Source of the DNA: Lachnospira sp. UBA4285 | GTDB taxonomy: Bacteria > Bacillota > Clostridia > Lachnospirales > Lachnospiraceae | Length of the DNA stretch: 5,268 nucleotides | Assembly: GCA_002394965.1 (NCBI GenBank) | Contig: DGVL01000154.1 | Coordinates: forward strand, 1-5,268 | Reading direction: 5' to 3' | Part shown: piece by piece, positions 4,561-5,268 of the stretch | How the letters are laid out: the number at the start of each line of letters is the position of its first letter | How positions within the stretch are numbered: the first letter of the stretch is position 1 | Position numbers and translations under genes: made by a program | The notes under the pieces: generated by a model | What the model saw: only the letters and a program-made list of their open reading frames with translations | What the model was told of the DNA's origin: nothing | Database searches by the model: none

Positions 4561-5268
4561 TCAGCTCCCGAGCCGCCCCTTAAAATCCTGATATCCGAAC
4601 GACTTTATCTTCACGAGGGTGCCATCCGGTTTCCGGCTGAAGATCGACGGCAGCGGCATCCCGTTGAAGGTATTCGTCTTGCATGTTGTGTAAATTGCCA
4701 TATCCCCGAACACAAGCCGGCTGCCGGGAATAAGCTCTCTGTCAAAACTGTAGTCCCCGATCACGTCTCCGGCCAGACACGTCGGCCCGCCGAGCCGGTA
4801 TGAATATGCCTTTTCGCCAGGCTCCCCGGCGCTATAGATCGGCGGTCTGTACGGCATCTCCAGCACATCCGGCATATGGCAGGCCGCACTGGTGTCAAGC
4901 ACAGCAGAGCGGATGCCGCCATTGTCCGTGACGTCAAGGACCCGGCACACAAGATACCCCGCGTCAAGCGCCCAGGCCTCCCCTGGCTCCAGATACACCG
5001 TGGTCTTCCACTGCTCCTGTGCCTTCCGTATGCACTCCCGCAGGATTTCGGTGTGATATCCCGGTTTCGTTATATGGTGTCCGCCTCCGAAGTTCAGCCA
5101 CTTCATCCGCGGCAGCACATCCCCGAACTTCTCCTCCAGCGCCGCAAGCGTCACGGCAAGCGGCCCGGCGTCCTGCTCGCAGAGCGTGTGGAAGTGCAGA
5201 CCGTCAAGCAGGCTGACAAGTTCGGGCGTCATCTGCGCGTTCCACTGCGCTCTCGTCGTGCCCAGCCG
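4561..5268 (-). CDS. nspC: Carboxynorspermidine/carboxyspermidine decarboxylase, 3' part
   Basis: The last 235 residues are present; the frame is open to the right edge, so an ATG at 5230-5232 is internal, and RLGTTRAQWNAQ precedes it. NspC is a PLP enzyme of the alanine-racemase/ornithine-decarboxylase fold. It decarboxylates carboxynorspermidine or carboxyspermidine to norspermidine or spermidine, the last step of the S-adenosylmethionine-independent polyamine route. Landmarks in order are GLHFHTLCEQ, NFGGGHHIT (PLP phosphate-binding glycine loop), LEPGEA, LDTSAACHMPDVLEMPYRP, GGPTCLAGDVIGDYSF (with the conserved active-site Cys) and DMAIYTTCKTNTFNG. These distinguish it from diaminopimelate decarboxylase. 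The family is about 370-400 residues long, so roughly the first 140, including the PLP lysine, lie beyond the window. It converges on fba and is probably last in its transcript, ending at the shared terminator. The partner dehydrogenase (saccharopine dehydrogenase-like) would be expected upstream, outside the window. Confidence 0.93.
   Translation of the reverse strand, partial: RLGTTRAQWNAQMTPELVSLLDGLHFHTLCEQDAGPLAVTLAALEEKFGDVLPRMKWLNFGGGHHITKPGYHTEILRECIRKAQEQWKTTVYLEPGEAWALDAGYLVCRVLDVTDNGGIRSAVLDTSAACHMPDVLEMPYRPPIYSAGEPGEKAYSYRLGGPTCLAGDVIGDYSFDRELIPGSRLVFGDMAIYTTCKTNTFNGMPLPSIFSRKPDGTLVKIKSFGYQDFKGRLGS

Noticed and set aside
4507..4803. A 98-codon plus-strand frame opposite the end of nspC.
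   Set aside because: It begins just after the terminator, lacks a domain, and overlaps strongly conserved NspC motifs on the other strand.

Overview
The window reads as ordinary chromosomal DNA from an anaerobic Firmicute of the class Clostridia, most likely a Lachnospiraceae-type gut bacterium. This is inferred from consensus AGGAGG-type ribosome binding sites, sigma-A-like promoters, fairly GC-rich coding DNA, a streptococcal/clostridial-type class II fructose-bisphosphate aldolase, a carboxynorspermidine decarboxylase, and a zinc-ribbon/TPM-domain gene pair of a kind I associate with Clostridia. I see no RNA gene, insertion sequence, phage gene, CRISPR array or other sign of an accessory island.

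Layout from left to right. Positions 1-63 hold a good promoter that fires leftwards out of the window, with an imperfect inverted repeat just upstream of it. Positions 102-758 (minus) encode a GNAT-type acetyltransferase whose C-terminus appears cut short by an in-frame TAG; the same frame continues for 13 plausible residues to a TAA at 60-62. Positions 843-1367 (plus) encode a cytoplasmic cyclophilin-type peptidyl-prolyl isomerase, divergent from the acetyltransferase, with an extended -10 promoter and a strong RBS. Positions 3380-1438 (minus) form a two-gene operon. A double-zinc-ribbon protein with a C-terminal membrane helix comes first, followed by an exported, membrane-anchored TPM-domain protein that starts at a GTG inside the upstream stop codon (GTGA, 4-bp overlap). 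Positions 3522-4385 (plus) encode fructose-1,6-bisphosphate aldolase. Its promoter lies back to back with that of the zinc-ribbon operon, with the -35 boxes directly abutting. A strong hairpin terminator at 4472-4500 separates aldolase from the convergent 3' part of nspC (4561-5268, minus), which runs off the right edge.

The genes do not form one pathway: glycolysis (fba), polyamine synthesis (nspC), protein folding (cyclophilin), an acetyltransferase of unknown substrate, and a coupled membrane pair of unknown function. The pair is the best candidate for under-described biology. The likely nonsense truncation of the acetyltransferase is the most concrete anomaly.
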